64,000 bases of DNA from Rhizobium tumorigenes (lineage in GTDB: Bacteria > Pseudomonadota > Alphaproteobacteria > Rhizobiales > Rhizobiaceae), in assembly GCF_003240565.2 (NCBI RefSeq), contig NZ_CP117255.1:1426001-1490000 (forward strand), in the 5' to 3' direction. The notes beneath the pieces are model-generated. The model did not search any database and had not been told where the DNA came from. It was given only the letters and a program-made list of their open reading frames with translations. How positions within the stretch are numbered: the stretch's first letter is position 1; the number at the start of each line of letters is the position of its first letter. A program made the position numbers and the translations under genes. Of the stretch, positions 42,314 through 51,775 are shown in pieces.

Positions 42314-43558
42314 CTAGGCAAAGAATTTTCGTGCATGATCGAGCGCATCAGCCAAGGCGTCGACTTCTGCGCGGGTATTGTACATGCCGAACGATGCACG
42401 GCATGTGGAGGTGACGCCAAAGCGTTTCAAGAGCGGCTGGGCACAATGGGTCCCTGCCCTGACGGCGACGCCCTGCCGGTCGATCACCATCGATACGTCG
42501 TGAGCATGGATGCCGGCCAGTTCGAACGAGAAGATCGCTCCCTTGCCGGGCGCATTGCCGAAGATGCGCAGCGAGTTGATGGCGCGCAGGCGTTCGGACG
42601 CATAGGCAGTCAGATCGGCCTCATGGCGGGCAATTGCCTCGCGTCCGATGCTTTCCATGTAATCGAGAGCGTAGGCGAGCCCGATGGCCTGGACGATCGG
42701 TGGGGTTCCTGCCTCGAACCGGTGGGGCGGGTCGTTGTAGGTCACCGCCTCCTCGCCGACGTCGATGATCATTTCGCCGCCACCCTGGAATGGCCGCATC
42801 TCGCGCAAGCGCGACTGCTTGCCGTAGAGAACGCCGATACCGGAGGGGCCGTAGAGCTTGTGTCCGGTCACCACGTACCAGTCGCAATCCATGTCCTGCA
42901 CGTCCACCGGCAGATGCACCGCGCCCTGGCTACCGTCGACCAGCACGGGGATGCCGCGCGCATGCGCAATCCGGCAAATTTCCTTGACCGGCAAGACAGT
43001 ACCGAGTGCGTTCGACATATGTGTGATGGCAACGAGCTTGGTGCGCTCGGTCAGGCTTTTCTCGAAATCCTCGATATGAAACGCACCCTCGTCGTCGACC
43101 GGCACCCAGACCAGCTTGGCGCCCTGCCGTTCGCGGATGAAGTGCCACGGCACGATATTCGAGTGATGCTCCAGGATCGTCAGCACGATCTCGTCGCCTT
43201 CACCAATATGCGGCATTCCCCAGCCATAGGCGACGGTGTTGATCGCCTCGGTGGCATTTTTTGTAAACACGATATCGTCGATACCGGGGGCATTTAGAAA
43301 CCGTCGCACTTTTTCACGCGACGCCTCGTAGGCTTCCGTAGCGGCATTCGAGAGATAGTGGAGTCCGCGATGGACGTTGGCATATTCGTTGGAATAGGCA
43401 TTCGAAATCGCATCGATCACCACCTGCGGTTTTTGCGCCGAGGCACCGTTGTCGAGATAGACGAGCGGCTTACCGTAGACCTCTTTCGACAGGATCGGAA
43501 AATCCCGTCTGATGGCCTCGACGTCATAAGCGGTGGCAGTGGTGATCTTGTCCATCAT
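42314..43558 (-). CDS. sufS: Cysteine desulfurase SufS
   Basis: A 414-residue PLP enzyme (class II desulfurase) that takes sulfur from cysteine for SufBCD. Visible are VYLDNGASAQKP at the N-terminus, the PLP Lys in VVTGHKLYGPSGIGVLYG and the persulfide Cys in RAGTHCAQPLLKRFG near the C-terminus. The active-site loop is short, as in SufS, not IscS. ATG at 43558 fits the family start; TTG at 43567 is an alternative. It is followed by sufT and preceded by sufD with 9 bases between. Confidence 0.95.
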   Translation of the reverse strand: MMDKITTATAYDVEAIRRDFPILSKEVYGKPLVYLDNGASAQKPQVVIDAISNAYSNEYANVHRGLHYLSNAATEAYEASREKVRRFLNAPGIDDIVFTKNATEAINTVAYGWGMPHIGEGDEIVLTILEHHSNIVPWHFIRERQGAKLVWVPVDDEGAFHIEDFEKSLTERTKLVAITHMSNALGTVLPVKEICRIAHARGIPVLVDGSQGAVHLPVDVQDMDCDWYVVTGHKLYGPSGIGVLYGKQSRLREMRPFQGGGEMIIDVGEEAVTYNDPPHRFEAGTPPIVQAIGLAYALDYMESIGREAIARHEADLTAYASERLRAINSLRIFGNAPGKGAIFSFELAGIHAHDVSMVIDRQGVAVRAGTHCAQPLLKRFGVTSTCRASFGMYNTRAEVDALADALDHARKFFA

Positions 43559-43567
43559 GGGATCCAA

Positions 43568-44842
43568 TCAGGCGTGCTTTTCGAGCCAGGTCGAGATAAT
43601 GCCCTTCAGCGCCCCGACCAGGGCTTCGTTTTCAAGTTCCTCGACCACCTCGATGACGAAGGCGCTGACGAGCATCGCCCGTGCCTTGCTGGCGGGAATA
43701 CCGCGGGCCATCAGGTAGTAGAGATGGGTGTCGTTGATATCGATGACGGTCGCGCCGTGGCCGCACTGAACGTCGTCGGCAAAGATCTCCAGCTCCGGTT
43801 TTGCCGAGAAATCACCATCGTCCGACAGCAGAAGCGTGTTGCACGACATCTTGGCATCGGTCTTCTGGGCATCGAGAGCGACACGGATCATGCCCTGGAA
43901 GACGCCGCGAGCCCTGTCGAATACAACGTTGCGGATGATTTCCTTAGACGTCGTATTCGGCACGTTATGGCCGAGCGTCATGGTGACGTCCGTATGGGTC
44001 TCTCCGCCGAGGAGGTTGACGCCGCGCAACTGCAGGTCCGCACCTTCGCCTGTGACAGCGATGTGCAGCTCCTGGCGCACAAGCTTGCCGCCGGCATTGA
44101 CGACGAACAGCGTGAGCTTTGCATCCTTGCCGAGATCAATACGGATCTGGCCAAGATGGGTATCTTCCGTGCCCTGCTCCTGCAGGATGACCCAGGTAAC
44201 CTCGGCGCCTTCGCCGATGCGAACTTCGCTGACGGCCGAGACAAGCGCGGCATCTGCGGTCACCGCACGGTGACGCTCGATCAATGTGACACTGGAGCGG
44301 GCACCGAATGTCACTGGCAAGCGGCTGTGCATCTGTCCTCCGGCATGGATAAACTGGATTTCAAGCGGCGCCTCCAGCTTCGTCTCCGCAGCGATGTCAA
44401 CGACATAGCCGTCGCGCACAAAACTGCCGTTGATACGCCCGATGGCATCATCCCTGTCGAGCGCATCGAGCCCAGCGGTCGCGCTGCCGTCGATCAGGCT
44501 ATCGGCGTATGGCTGCACGGTCACGCCGGCAGGCGCCGACAGGGAACCGCTCAGACCTTGCGATACGGTCAGCACCGCCGACCCAGGCACAAGCGGCTCA
44601 AGCTCCTCGACGCGGCCGGACGTTGCTGCTTCCGGCACCGAGCGCAACAGGTTTTTGAGGTCGGTATAGTGCCACGCCTCGACGCGGCGCGTCGGCAGGC
44701 CGGCCGTCTTCAGCTCGTCCAGCAACCGGTCGCGCAGCGCGAAAACGTCGCCATTGCCCGGCAGTTCGCCGAGTTGCGTGTTGTAGGCCTCGATCAGCGC
44801 CAATTCGGCTGCCGTCAGGCGGGTCGTCGTCTGCATGTTCAT
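43568..44842 (-). CDS. sufD: Fe-S cluster assembly protein SufD
   Basis: A 424-residue scaffold partner of SufB and SufC. The N-terminal helical part (residues 1-110) includes RRVEAWHYTDLKNLL; the beta-helix core runs to about 350, and the C-terminal helical domain has GHGATVIDINDTHLYYLMARGIP. The conserved His in CGHGAT corresponds to a proposed cluster or iron ligand. The frame is open upstream into sufC, but the ATG at 44842 has AGGA upstream and the normal start. It follows sufC with a gap of 22 bp. Confidence 0.95.
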   Translation of the reverse strand: MNMQTTTRLTAAELALIEAYNTQLGELPGNGDVFALRDRLLDELKTAGLPTRRVEAWHYTDLKNLLRSVPEAATSGRVEELEPLVPGSAVLTVSQGLSGSLSAPAGVTVQPYADSLIDGSATAGLDALDRDDAIGRINGSFVRDGYVVDIAAETKLEAPLEIQFIHAGGQMHSRLPVTFGARSSVTLIERHRAVTADAALVSAVSEVRIGEGAEVTWVILQEQGTEDTHLGQIRIDLGKDAKLTLFVVNAGGKLVRQELHIAVTGEGADLQLRGVNLLGGETHTDVTMTLGHNVPNTTSKEIIRNVVFDRARGVFQGMIRVALDAQKTDAKMSCNTLLLSDDGDFSAKPELEIFADDVQCGHGATVIDINDTHLYYLMARGIPASKARAMLVSAFVIEVVEELENEALVGALKGIISTWLEKHA

Positions 44843-44864
44843 GGACGTCGTCCTTTCCGCCCGA

Positions 44865-45620
44865 TCAGGCTGCAGCGCCAATGATATCGGCGTAGCCGTT
44901 GGCTTCGAGATCGTGGGCCAGCGTCTTGTCGCCGGTCTTGATGATCTGGCCCTTGTAGAGAACATGGACCGTGTCAGGTACGATGTAATCCAGCAAGCGC
45001 TGGTAGTGGGTGATGACGATGGTGGCGCGATCCGGAGACCGCAGCGCGTTGACGCCATCGGCAACGATCTTCAGGGCGTCGATGTCGAGGCCCGAATCCG
45101 TCTCGTCTAGGATGCAGAGTTTGGGCTGCAGCAGCGCCATCTGCAGGATCTCGGCGCGCTTCTTCTCGCCGCCGGAAAAGCCGACGTTCAGCGGCCGCTT
45201 CAGCATAGCGGTATCGATCTGCAGCTTCGCCGCCGCCTCCTTCACCATCCGCATGAAATCAGGCGTCTTCAGCTCTTCCTCGCCGCGCGCCTTGCGCTGT
45301 TCGTTCATCGCCACCTTGAGAAACTGCATGGTGGCCACGCCCGGGATTTCGACCGGATACTGGAAGGCGAGAAAGATGCCCTTGGAAGCACGTTCGGCAG
45401 CGTCGAGCTCCAGAATGCTCTCGCCGTTGTAAAGGATCTCGCCCTCGGTGACTTCATAGTCGCTGCGACCGGAGAGGATGTAGGACAAGGTCGACTTGCC
45501 GGAGCCGTTCGGCCCCATGATGGCAGCGACTTCGCCAGCCTTCACCGTAAGGTTCAGACCACGAATGATCTCCGTGCCGTCTTCGGCGATGCGGGCGTGG
45601 AGGTTTCTGATTTCAAGCAT
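44865..45620 (-). CDS. sufC: Fe-S cluster assembly ATPase SufC
   Basis: A 251-residue ABC-type ATPase that binds SufB-SufD and drives cluster assembly. Walker A is GPNGSGKSTL (about residues 36-45), the signature motif GFSGGEKKRAEI and Walker B LCILDETDSGLDIDALK with the adjacent His-switch (VITHYQRLL). All motifs are intact. It starts 67 bp after the small membrane-protein gene and is followed by sufD. Confidence 0.96.
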   Translation of the reverse strand: MLEIRNLHARIAEDGTEIIRGLNLTVKAGEVAAIMGPNGSGKSTLSYILSGRSDYEVTEGEILYNGESILELDAAERASKGIFLAFQYPVEIPGVATMQFLKVAMNEQRKARGEEELKTPDFMRMVKEAAAKLQIDTAMLKRPLNVGFSGGEKKRAEILQMALLQPKLCILDETDSGLDIDALKIVADGVNALRSPDRATIVITHYQRLLDYIVPDTVHVLYKGQIIKTGDKTLAHDLEANGYADIIGAAA

Positions 45621-45687
45621 GTCTGTAATCCATCTTCAAAGTTTGCGTTGCGCGCTTTGCAGCGCTGCAGTCAGAATTTACGCACGC

Positions 45688-45900
45688 TCAGGGTGCCAGG
45701 ACCTTAAGCAGCAGAACAATCAGCCGGAAGAAAAGGCTGGCCAAAAAAAGCCAAATATCCGCTCCGAGCAATGCGTCGACGACGACCGAGAACCGTCCCA
45801 TCCGATCCGCAAGGTAACGATACTTGCGGGGTGGGGCCTTGGCTGCAGAGCGGTGGTCGGTGAACGACTGCCCTGGGTTTCCCGGCCGCGTCGCTTTCAT
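45688..45900 (-). CDS. Small membrane protein between sufB and sufC
   Basis: A 70-residue protein: a hydrophilic, basic N-terminal half (RPGNPGQSFTDHRSAAKAPPRK) and a C-terminal hydrophobic helix (about 48-69, IWLFLASLFFRLIVLLLKVL). It starts one base after the sufB stop, so it is translated with sufB. I know of no function. Its place inside the suf operon suggests a link to Fe-S assembly or to anchoring of the Suf complex at the membrane, but this is inference. Length and composition argue for a real gene. Confidence 0.6.
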   Translation of the reverse strand: MKATRPGNPGQSFTDHRSAAKAPPRKYRYLADRMGRFSVVVDALLGADIWLFLASLFFRLIVLLLKVLAP

Positions 45901-45901
45901 A

Positions 45902-47371
45902 TCAACCCACACTGCCCTCAAGCGAAATCGAGATCAGCTTCTGCGCTTCGATCGCAAATTCCATCGGCAGTTCCTGCAGGACTTCCTTGACGAAGCCGTT
46001 GACGATCAGGGCGATCGCTTCTTCAGTCGGGATGCCGCGCTGCAGGCAATAGAACAGCTGGTCCTCGGAGATCTTCGACGTGGTCGCCTCATGCTCGAAT
46101 TGCGCAGAGGAGTTCTTCGCCTCGATGTAGGGCACGGTATGCGCGCCGCAGCGATCGCCGATCAGAAGCGAGTCGCACTGGGTGAAGTTGCGGGCGTTGG
46201 TCGCCTTGCGGTGTGCCGAGACCTGGCCGCGATAGGTGTTCTGCGAGACACCGGCAGCAATGCCCTTGGAGACGATGCGACTCGACGTGTTCTTGCCGAG
46301 ATGGATCATCTTGGTGCCGCTGTCGATCTGCTGATGACCGTTGGAAACGGCGATCGAGTAGAACTCGCCACGGCTGTCATCGCCGCGCAGGATGCAGGAC
46401 GGATACTTCCAGGTGATGGCGGAACCCGTCTCGACCTGCGTCCAGGAGATCTTGGAGCGTGCGCCGCGGCAATCGCCGCGCTTGGTGACGAAGTTGTAGA
46501 TGCCGCCCTTGCCGTCCTTGTCGCCCGGATACCAGTTCTGCACGGTCGAATACTTGATCTGCGCATCGTCCAGCGCCACCAGCTCGACCACAGCCGCATG
46601 AAGCTGGTTTTCGTCGCGCTGGGGTGCGGTGCAGCCCTCGAGATAGGATACATAGGCGCCTTCTTCGGCGATGATCAGCGTCCGCTCGAACTGGCCGGTG
46701 CCCTTCTCGTTGATGCGGAAATAGGTCGACAGCTCCATCGGGCAGCGAACGCCCTTCGGAATGAACACGAAGGACCCATCCGTGAACACGGCGGCGTTCA
46801 GCGTAGCATAATAGTTGTCGGTGGTCGGCACGACGGTGCCGAGATACTGCTTGATGAGATCGGGATGCTCGCGGATGGCCTCCGAGATCGACATGAAAAT
46901 CACGCCGGCCTTCTTCAGTTCCTCCTTGAACGTGGTAACGACCGAGACGCTGTCAAACACGGCATCGACGGCGATCCGCGACGTCTGGACGCCGGCGAGA
47001 ATCTCCTGCTCACGCAGCGGGATGCCCAGCTTCTCGTAGACCTTCAGCAATTCCGGATCGACATCGTCGATAGACTTCGGCCCCGGCGTGCTTTTTGGCG
47101 CGGCATAATAGTAGATGTCGTTGAAATCGATCTTTGGATAGTCGACGCGGGCCCAGTCGGGCTCCTCCATCGTCAGCCAGCGCTTGTAGGCATCGAGACG
47201 CCATGCGAGCATCCATTCCGGCTCCTGCTTCTTGGCAGAAATGAAATGGATGATCTCTTCCGAAAGGCCCTTGGGAGCCTTGTCCATTTCGATAATCGTC
47301 TCGAAACCATACTTATATTGGTCCACATCGATCAGGCGAACCTGATCGATCGTTTCCTGGACGGCAGCCAT
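45902..47371 (-). CDS. sufB: Fe-S cluster assembly scaffold SufB
   Basis: The 489-residue core of the SufBC2D scaffold. It contains the N-terminal [18 protein letters not shown], the beta-helix with SYLEGCTAP and GDCRGARSK, and the C-terminal helical domain with [19 protein letters not shown]. Conserved Cys and Glu residues for cluster binding are present. ATG at 47371 with GGAG six bases upstream is used; an upstream in-frame extension to 47416 has no support. It lies 148 bp downstream of the first cysteine desulfurase gene. Confidence 0.96.
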   Translation of the reverse strand: MAAVQETIDQVRLIDVDQYKYGFETIIEMDKAPKGLSEEIIHFISAKKQEPEWMLAWRLDAYKRWLTMEEPDWARVDYPKIDFNDIYYYAAPKSTPGPKSIDDVDPELLKVYEKLGIPLREQEILAGVQTSRIAVDAVFDSVSVVTTFKEELKKAGVIFMSISEAIREHPDLIKQYLGTVVPTTDNYYATLNAAVFTDGSFVFIPKGVRCPMELSTYFRINEKGTGQFERTLIIAEEGAYVSYLEGCTAPQRDENQLHAAVVELVALDDAQIKYSTVQNWYPGDKDGKGGIYNFVTKRGDCRGARSKISWTQVETGSAITWKYPSCILRGDDSRGEFYSIAVSNGHQQIDSGTKMIHLGKNTSSRIVSKGIAAGVSQNTYRGQVSAHRKATNARNFTQCDSLLIGDRCGAHTVPYIEAKNSSAQFEHEATTSKISEDQLFYCLQRGIPTEEAIALIVNGFVKEVLQELPMEFAIEAQKLISISLEGSVG

Positions 47372-47519
47372 GTCGTTCTCCAATCTCGCCGGATACAAGG
47401 TCCGGCAGCTTGTCAACGGTTTAGCAAATTTGCATTTGCCACTATGTAGGTGGCCAATGGGATTTTTTCACCCCGATTGGCAAGCGTAAACTTGCGTTTC
47501 CGCAAAATTCAAAATGTGG

Positions 47520-48686
47520 TCAAGCAGCAACCCCGGAAAGCCTTCGCCTTCCGGCAATTTTCGCGAACGCTGCGAGCACCCGGTCGATGTCGTCATTCTT
47601 CGTGTCGAAGCCAAGCGATATACGCAATGCGCCGAGACGTGGATCGCGACCCATCGCCACCAGCACGTGGCTCTCGCCCAGTTTGCCCGCCGAGCAGGCA
47701 GAGCCCGCCGAGAGCGCTACGCCCTCGAGATCGAAGGCAATCTGGCCGGTTTCAGCCTTCAGCCCGGGCAGCGTGAAGAATGTCGTGTTCGGCACACGCG
47801 GCTGGTCCTCGCCGTGAATTATCACGTCAGGTGCCGCATCTCGCATGCCGGCTTCCATACGGTCGCGCAATGCCAGAACGGCCGCATTTCGCAACTGGAA
47901 CTCAGCAGTGGCCGCAGCGGCAGCGGCACCGAAGCCGATCACTGCCAGCGAATTTTCCGTACCAGACCTGTGACCCTTCTCCTGGCCACCGCCATGGATC
48001 AGCGGCTTTGGCATCATGATCTCGCCGCGCGACACGAGCGCCCCGGCGCCCTTGGGACCGCCAATCTTGTGCGACGAGACGATCATAAAATCCGCGCCGA
48101 TCTCGTTGATGTCGGTCTTCACCCGACCGGCACCCTGGACAGCGTCGACGACGAAGATACCGCCGTGGCGATGGACGATTTCTGCCGCCGCCCGGACCGG
48201 CTGAAGGATCCCCGTCTCGTTATTGGCCAGCATGATTGCGACCATCGGCAGGCCCAGTGACTTGTCATGGGCGGAAAGCAAGGCCTCAAGCGCGACAAGA
48301 TCGACAACGCCATCGAACGTCACGGGAATTTCGCTGACCCGTTCCTTTGCAAACCGCCCGCCTTCGCGCAATGCCGGATGCTCGATGGCCGAGACGTAGA
48401 GGTGGCCAACGGCAAGCGGCGTGCGGCCCATGCGAAACTCGGGCGTCAGCACCGTGTTGGCAGCCTCGGTGGCGCCGCTGGTGAAAACCACATGCGCCGG
48501 GTCAGCGCCCGTCAGCACAGCCACGTCGCGTCGGGCGGCCTCGACGGCGGCGCGCGTGGCGCGCCCTTCGCCATGAACGGAGTTCGGGTTGCCGAAAAGA
48601 TCGAGGCCACGCAGCATCGCCTCCCGCGCCGCTGGATGGAGCGGGGCGGTTGCATTCCAGTCAAGATAGAGGCGTGATGCCGCCAT
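47520..48686 (-). CDS. Cysteine desulfurase (NifS/IscS class)
   Basis: A 388-residue class I cysteine desulfurase, a second desulfurase beside SufS. PLP Lys lies in SSHKIGGPKGAGAL, the catalytic Cys in GSACSAGKLG, and the N-terminus has LDWNATAPLHPAA. Class I enzymes such as IscS/NifS can serve Fe-S assembly, tRNA thiolation or both. It heads the suf operon, followed by sufB, and its upstream region carries a predicted promoter and Irr-type box. Rhizobial suf loci usually include it in this place. Confidence 0.93.
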   Translation of the reverse strand: MAASRLYLDWNATAPLHPAAREAMLRGLDLFGNPNSVHGEGRATRAAVEAARRDVAVLTGADPAHVVFTSGATEAANTVLTPEFRMGRTPLAVGHLYVSAIEHPALREGGRFAKERVSEIPVTFDGVVDLVALEALLSAHDKSLGLPMVAIMLANNETGILQPVRAAAEIVHRHGGIFVVDAVQGAGRVKTDINEIGADFMIVSSHKIGGPKGAGALVSRGEIMMPKPLIHGGGQEKGHRSGTENSLAVIGFGAAAAAATAEFQLRNAAVLALRDRMEAGMRDAAPDVIIHGEDQPRVPNTTFFTLPGLKAETGQIAFDLEGVALSAGSACSAGKLGESHVLVAMGRDPRLGALRISLGFDTKNDDIDRVLAAFAKIAGRRRLSGVAA

Positions 48687-48800
48687 GACCTGCTTTTCCT
48701 GCCTCAGCGATGCGGATTACCGGCGCCGGCTCATTTTTCTTGTAATTGCCGGCGGGCTTGCCTTATGACACCTCCACAACGCGTGGAAGATCATGCAGAG

Positions 48801-48817
48801 TTTCGAATTGTTCTAAA
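48801..48817 (-). promoter_or_regulatory. Irr-type ICE box at the suf promoter
   Basis: TTTAGAACAATTCGAAA on the minus strand matches the Rhizobiales ICE consensus TTTAGAA-N3-TTCTAAA at 13 of 14 defined bases. It covers the expected transcription start of the predicted suf promoter (48823-48851), a position suited to repression by Irr when iron is low. Irr control of suf operons is known in related bacteria; here it is predicted from sequence only. Confidence 0.65.
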
Positions 48818-48822
48818 CTGCG

Positions 48823-48851
48823 TTCTAGAAAAGATGAGCGCGTTCGTCAAG
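48823..48851 (-). promoter_or_regulatory. Predicted promoter of the suf operon
   Basis: On the minus strand CTTGAC (48851-48846), 17 bases and CTAGAA (48828-48823) fit the rhizobial promoter form CTTGAC-N17-CTATAT. The start point would fall near 48815, inside the ICE box, giving a leader of about 130 bases before the first desulfurase gene. Confidence 0.65.
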
Positions 48852-48906
48852 TCAACTTGCTGCCTAATGCATCTTGTCAACGCCGAAAATCAGGTACGGA
48901 GTATCG

Positions 48907-49584
48907 ATGCCCGAAGTCATTTTCAACGGCCCAGCAGGCCGCCTTGAGGGCCGCTATCAGCCATCCAAGGAAAAAAGCGCACCGATCGCCCTCGTCCTTC
49001 ATCCACATCCGCAGTTTGGCGGCACGATGAACAACCAGATCGTCTACCAGCTGTTCTACATGTTCCAGAAGCGCGGTTTCACCACGTTGCGCTTCAATTT
49101 CCGCAGCATTGGCCGCAGCCAGGGCGAATTCGACCACGGCGGCGGCGAACTGTCGGATGCAGCCTCGGCGCTCGACTGGGTGCAGAGCCTGCACCCCGAT
49201 TCGAAAAGCTGCTGGATCGCCGGCTATTCCTTCGGTTCGTGGATCGGCATGCAGCTTTTGATGCGCCGCCCGGAAATCGAAGGCTTCATGTCGATCGCAC
49301 CGCAGCCGAACACCTACGACTTCTCCTTCCTGGCTCCCTGCCCGTCCTCCGGTCTGATCATCAACGGCGATGCTGACAAGGTAGCGCCGGAGAAGGATGT
49401 CAACGTGCTGGTCGACAAGCTGAAGTCGCAGAAGGGCATCCTGATCACCCACAAGGTCGTGCCGGGCGCCAACCACTTCTTCAGCGGCCAGGTCGATACG
49501 CTGATGGGTGAATGCGAAGACTATCTCGACCGCCGCCTCAACGGCGAGCTGGTGCCGGAACCCGCTGCCAAGCGTATCCGCTAG
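48907..49584 (+). CDS. Alpha/beta hydrolase
   Basis: A 225-residue hydrolase of the short alpha/beta family often found near suf genes in Rhizobiaceae. HPHPQFGGTMNNQIVYQL is typical of the group; the nucleophile elbow is GYSFGSWIG, giving Ser at about 113, and the catalytic His is in PGANHFFSG. Substrate is unknown. Its ATG (48907) has GGAG five bases upstream. It is divergent from the suf operon, with the ICE box in the shared 220-bp gap. A perfect terminator follows. Confidence 0.87.
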   Translation: MPEVIFNGPAGRLEGRYQPSKEKSAPIALVLHPHPQFGGTMNNQIVYQLFYMFQKRGFTTLRFNFRSIGRSQGEFDHGGGELSDAASALDWVQSLHPDSKSCWIAGYSFGSWIGMQLLMRRPEIEGFMSIAPQPNTYDFSFLAPCPSSGLIINGDADKVAPEKDVNVLVDKLKSQKGILITHKVVPGANHFFSGQVDTLMGECEDYLDRRLNGELVPEPAAKRIR

Positions 49585-49604
49585 TTTCCAAAGCCGAAAT
49601 TATC

Positions 49605-49632
49605 AAAGCCGCCGAAGCAATTCGGCGGCTTT
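49605..49632. terminator. Intrinsic terminator between convergent genes
   Basis: AAAGCCGCCGAA (49605-49616) and TTCGGCGGCTTT (49621-49632) pair perfectly over 12 bp with a 4-base loop; GTTCGTTTGTT follows on the plus strand. It can stop both the hydrolase and the convergent gene at 49671. Confidence 0.88.
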
Positions 49633-49670
49633 GTTCGTTTGTTGATGGCGCCAGATTGCCCTTTTCGAAC

Positions 49671-50348
49671 CTACCGACCGATCGTCGGCCAAGGGAACGC
49701 AAGCACTTCGCGCGTGTAGCTTTCCACCACGACACTGAACGGAACGCCGTCCCCACGGGTCAGAAACGCGCGGTGCTGGAGGACGAACTCCGGTATGGCG
49801 AGGTCGCCGCTGGTCGAAGGCGGGAGCGCGCCTCCCATGTCCCAATCGGCTGGAAGCGGTTGCCAGAGCAGCTCGGCTGAAACCGTGTGCCGTTGAAAAT
49901 GCAATTCCTGCACCGCGCGTCCAAACGCCGTATCCGTCGTTTCCAGAACGTGATTCATGCTCTCCGTCAAACGCGACGGAACGTACCAGTTGTCGGCTTC
50001 GGACAGGATATGGTCGCCGCACATCAGCTTGACGCGGCGATATTTCACCGGCTCGGCATCGGTCACGCCAAGGAGTTTGCGGACACCGGCATCGGCCGGC
50101 TTTTCGGCCGCGGGATCGAGATGCGCGACGACCTTCGGTGTTGGCGACAGCTTGTGGGTGGCGCACCAGCGGTCGAGCGTCAGCGTGGCGCTATCGTGGC
50201 TGAGCAGGTCCGCATTCAGCGCGTTTATAATGGCCAGCGCCGTGAGGCGACCGACGGCGGTATCGGGCGGACCGGGCTGTTCGGCAGATGCCGTGCCAGT
50301 CAGCAAAAGGCCAAGGGCCAGGGTGGGTAGAGAGAACCGGGTTTTCAT
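49671..50348 (-). CDS. Secreted protein, possibly chorismate-lyase-like fold
   Basis: 225 residues with a signal peptide (1-23, LALGLLLTGTASA). The mature part resembles the UbiC/chorismate-lyase-like pattern: RRVKLMCGDHILSEADNWYVP, TAFGRAVQELHFQRHTV and HRAFLTRGDGVPFSVVVESYTREVL. True chorismate lyase is cytosolic, so a secreted version must do something else, perhaps only share the fold. The ATG at 50348 has GAGG seven bases upstream. Single-gene unit between convergent hydrolase and anmK. Confidence 0.65.
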   Translation of the reverse strand: MKTRFSLPTLALGLLLTGTASAEQPGPPDTAVGRLTALAIINALNADLLSHDSATLTLDRWCATHKLSPTPKVVAHLDPAAEKPADAGVRKLLGVTDAEPVKYRRVKLMCGDHILSEADNWYVPSRLTESMNHVLETTDTAFGRAVQELHFQRHTVSAELLWQPLPADWDMGGALPPSTSGDLAIPEFVLQHRAFLTRGDGVPFSVVVESYTREVLAFPWPTIGR

Positions 50349-50519
50349 ATTTACGCCTCGCATATACGCCTTGCCGCGGTGTCATCGCTAAAATCCGCGT
50401 CGCAACCTTACTACCGCTTGCGATATGGCAATCCGATGACACACCGATTTCCTGTGCGATTTCCATGTGCTTAGACGGTCAGAAAATGGTGGAGAACTGT
50501 CATGCCGCACGCCATGCGA

Positions 50520-51644
50520 TCACCCGTGGCGTGCCAGTACACCCCCGGTCACCGGGACGTTGACACCCGTGGTTCCCGGATACGTCAGCGGCAACCCCTC
50601 CAGTGAGCGGACCGCGAGATAGGCCCAGGCTTCCGCCTCCATGCTGCCACCATCGAAGCCGGCCGCTTCAGCAGCAACGACGCGGGCGCCTTGCTCTTCC
50701 GCCAGTTCGGAAAACTCGGACATGATTACCGGGTTCAACCGACCGCCCCCGCAGACGACATAGGTTTTCGGCGGCTGCGGCAGGTAGCCCGCGAGCTTCA
50801 GGATGGACGCAGCAGTGACATGCGCCAGCGTGCGTGCACCATCGGCAAGCGAGACTTCGCCCTTGACCGGCGGCAGGAAGTCGCTGCGGTCGAGAGACCG
50901 GCGTATGTTGGCGGAAAAGAACGGGCTGTCGAGATAGCGGCGGACCAGCGGCGGAGATACCGTGCCCTTAGCTGCGGTCTCGCCATTGCGATCGTAGGCC
51001 TTGCCGGTATGGGCCTCGATCCACTGGTCGATCAGCATGTTGCCGGGACCGCTGTCGAAGGCGGAAAGCGCGCCGTCCTCGGCAACATAGGTGAGGTTGG
51101 AAATACCGCCGATATTGACGAACACCACCGGTGCTGCGAATTCCGGCGGCAGGTTGGCCGACAGCGCCGCATGGTAGATCGGGATCAGCGGCGCGCCCTG
51201 TCCGCCCGCAACCATGTCGTTGGCGCGCATGTCGTAGACGACATCGATGCCAGTCTCCGCAGCCAGCAGCGGCCCATCTCCGATCTGCACCGTCAGCCCC
51301 TCGTCCGGGCGATGAAGCACGGTCTGGCCGTGAAAGCCGATGACATCGATGTCGGAGGGCGACAGGCCGTTGCGCATCAGGAAGGATTTGACGGCCGACG
51401 CATGGCACAGGGTCAGCGCCTGTTCGGCAGCACCGAGATTGCCCGGCCGTTCCCGTCGATCCCTGATGACCTTGGCCGTCTCCAGCGCCTGTTTCCAGCG
51501 GCCGCGCAGTTCGTCGTCATAGGGAATACAGAGGCTCGCCCCGCGCTCTACGACGTCCCGCCCGTCGGTGCGCAGCAAGGCGATGTCGATCCCGTCCATC
51601 GACGTGCCGCTCATCAGCCCGATTGCCGTTCTTGTCTTCGTCAT
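50520..51644 (-). CDS. anmK: Anhydro-N-acetylmuramic acid kinase
   Basis: A 374-residue kinase that opens and phosphorylates 1,6-anhydro-MurNAc from recycled cell wall to MurNAc-6-phosphate. The N-terminal nucleotide-binding motif is [14 protein letters not shown]; also [34 protein letters not shown] and [11 protein letters not shown] are present, and the C-terminal [11 protein letters not shown]. The ATG at 51644 with GAGG five bases upstream is used. It is divergent from tyrS across a 131-bp gap, an arrangement seen in many Proteobacteria. Confidence 0.95.
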   Translation of the reverse strand: MTKTRTAIGLMSGTSMDGIDIALLRTDGRDVVERGASLCIPYDDELRGRWKQALETAKVIRDRRERPGNLGAAEQALTLCHASAVKSFLMRNGLSPSDIDVIGFHGQTVLHRPDEGLTVQIGDGPLLAAETGIDVVYDMRANDMVAGGQGAPLIPIYHAALSANLPPEFAAPVVFVNIGGISNLTYVAEDGALSAFDSGPGNMLIDQWIEAHTGKAYDRNGETAAKGTVSPPLVRRYLDSPFFSANIRRSLDRSDFLPPVKGEVSLADGARTLAHVTAASILKLAGYLPQPPKTYVVCGGGRLNPVIMSEFSELAEEQGARVVAAEAAGFDGGSMEAEAWAYLAVRSLEGLPLTYPGTTGVNVPVTGGVLARHG

Positions 51645-51775
51645 GACGCCTCGCAAAACATTGCCGCCGCAATAGTGCACTTTCGCGAAAACAGTGCTAA
51701 ACGCGCCGCGACGGTTCAACAACAGCGATTTTGCCCATTTGCACGCCCAGGGCGGCGCATCCGAGAGACCCTATC

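Noticed and set aside
45824-47449. 541-codon open frame antisense to sufB
   Set aside because: Opposite a complete sufB and not similar to any family; no start site.
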